DNA of 64,000 bases from Bernardetiaceae bacterium (GTDB lineage Bacteria > Bacteroidota > Bacteroidia > Cytophagales > Thermoflexibacteraceae). The translations under genes and the position numbers were made by a program. The notes below the pieces were generated by a model that saw only the letters and a list, made by a program, of their open reading frames with translations, was not told the DNA's origin and did not search any database. Where the stretch lies: NCBI GenBank assembly GCA_025057115.1, contig JANWWZ010000005.1, forward strand, positions 110,897 through 174,896. Reading direction: 5' to 3'. Positions 63,596 through 64,000 of the stretch are shown piece by piece; the first letter of the stretch is position 1; the number at the start of each line of letters is the position of its first letter.

Positions 63596-64000
63596 TTATG
63601 GCTTAAGTAGGTAAAACCGCTCGCCAGATTTGCTGTCTACAATACTATCGGTAATCATCGGCTGAATAGTTGGCGGCACAACGGCACTTTTAGAGGCTAT
63701 CAAATACCTGATGCGATGCTTGCGAATAAAATCAGCTTGACTCTGCGCAATGCTTTGGAACGTGCCTTCGGCTTTCTGGCGGTTGACAAACTGGGTGAAA
63801 GCCATGAGCTTGGTATGTTCTTTTGTCTGCTCCAAAGCCATTTTCACATTCAATGTATTTAAGCAAAAAGTATATGTTCTTTTGGCAATCAAAAAAAGAT
63901 AGTCGCCGAGTTGAGTACTTAGAGGGGTTGTTGGATGAATAAAACCATCAGGGAGTAAACTTGCACCTATACCTTGCAAATGGTTATATTTCTTTGTAAT
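63596..64000 (-). CDS. C-terminal part of an unidentified protein (runs off right edge)
   Basis: The frame is open to the window edge, giving about 134 residues of the C-terminus. It contains a partly hydrophobic segment (LGDYLFLIAKRTYTF), a polar helix rich in Gln/Lys, and ends SKSGERFYLLKP. No family was recognised from this part; the sequence near the end (IRYLIASKSAVVPP) resembles the tail of large membrane glycosyltransferase-like proteins, but that is a guess. The true start lies outside. Confidence 0.5.
   Translation of the reverse strand: MTKKYNHLQGIGASLLPDGFIHPTTPLSTQLGDYLFLIAKRTYTFCLNTLNVKMALEQTKEHTKLMAFTQFVNRQKAEGTFQSIAQSQADFIRKHRIRYLIASKSAVVPPTIQPMITDSIVDSKSGERFYLLKP

Overview
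The window looks like a chromosomal segment of a Bacteroidota bacterium, probably of the Cytophagia/Cytophagales type. The supporting signs are a PorT-like type IX secretion protein next to a menaquinone methyltransferase, a GLPGLI-family protein, a TIGR03643/DUF2805 protein, a GMC oxidoreductase paired with a gluconate-2-dehydrogenase-subunit-3-like protein, a CrtW-type carotenoid ketolase, and promoter-like elements of the Bacteroidota form TTG-N19/20-TAnnTTTG. No species can be named from sequence alone.

Layout. 1-8420: housekeeping and transport genes (NifU fragment, Mrp, LolD/MacB-like ABC pair, SDR, large M14 peptidase). 8757-11758: a compact operon of an ECF-like sigma factor, a small secreted/membrane protein with a DUF3761-like motif, cas1, and a cas2 with a long N-terminal extension. 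It has no effector genes and no CRISPR array in the window, and tandem hairpins follow it. 12025-24187: the most unusual region, an island flanked by two diverged direct copies of about 0.85 kb, each holding an FHA gene and the start of a second gene. Inside are seven + strand genes: a protein with calcium-binding-type repeats, a caspase-like protease, a zinc-ribbon/FHA protein, a PP2C phosphatase-TM-WD40 protein, a Ser/Thr kinase-WD40 protein, a WD40 protein whose kinase domain has been deleted, and a pseudokinase with 13 WD40 repeats. In total there are 34 near-identical WD40 repeats whose variation is concentrated at predicted propeller-surface positions. 24207-29829: ABC exporter, coiled-coil membrane protein, then tRNA-Trp-secE-nusG-rplK-rplA-rplJ-rplL closed by a terminator. 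29919-41161: GMC oxidoreductase pair, peroxiredoxin, DUF1415, gamma-glutamyltransferase, a CheB-CheR-PAS protein, subtilase. 41262-46166: rimP-nusA and infB. 46238-64000: GLPGLI protein, two histidine kinase/response regulator pairs and one orphan kinase, dihaem peroxidase, MscL, RNase H, NFACT protein, crtW-DUF2805-site-2 protease, galE, porT-menG, an ABC permease, and an incomplete gene at the right edge.

How the parts may work together. In the island, a writer (kinase), an eraser (PP2C), readers (FHA), a possible effector (caspase-like protease) and a diversifiable recognition module (WD40 propellers) form a complete phosphorylation circuit. Predicted topology puts the caspase and the PP2C-linked propeller outside the cytoplasm and the kinase-linked propellers inside. 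I infer a regulated conflict, self-recognition or cell-death type system, but the function is unproven and ordinary signalling is an alternative. The cas1-cas2 operon lies directly upstream on the same strand. Any functional link between them is speculative.
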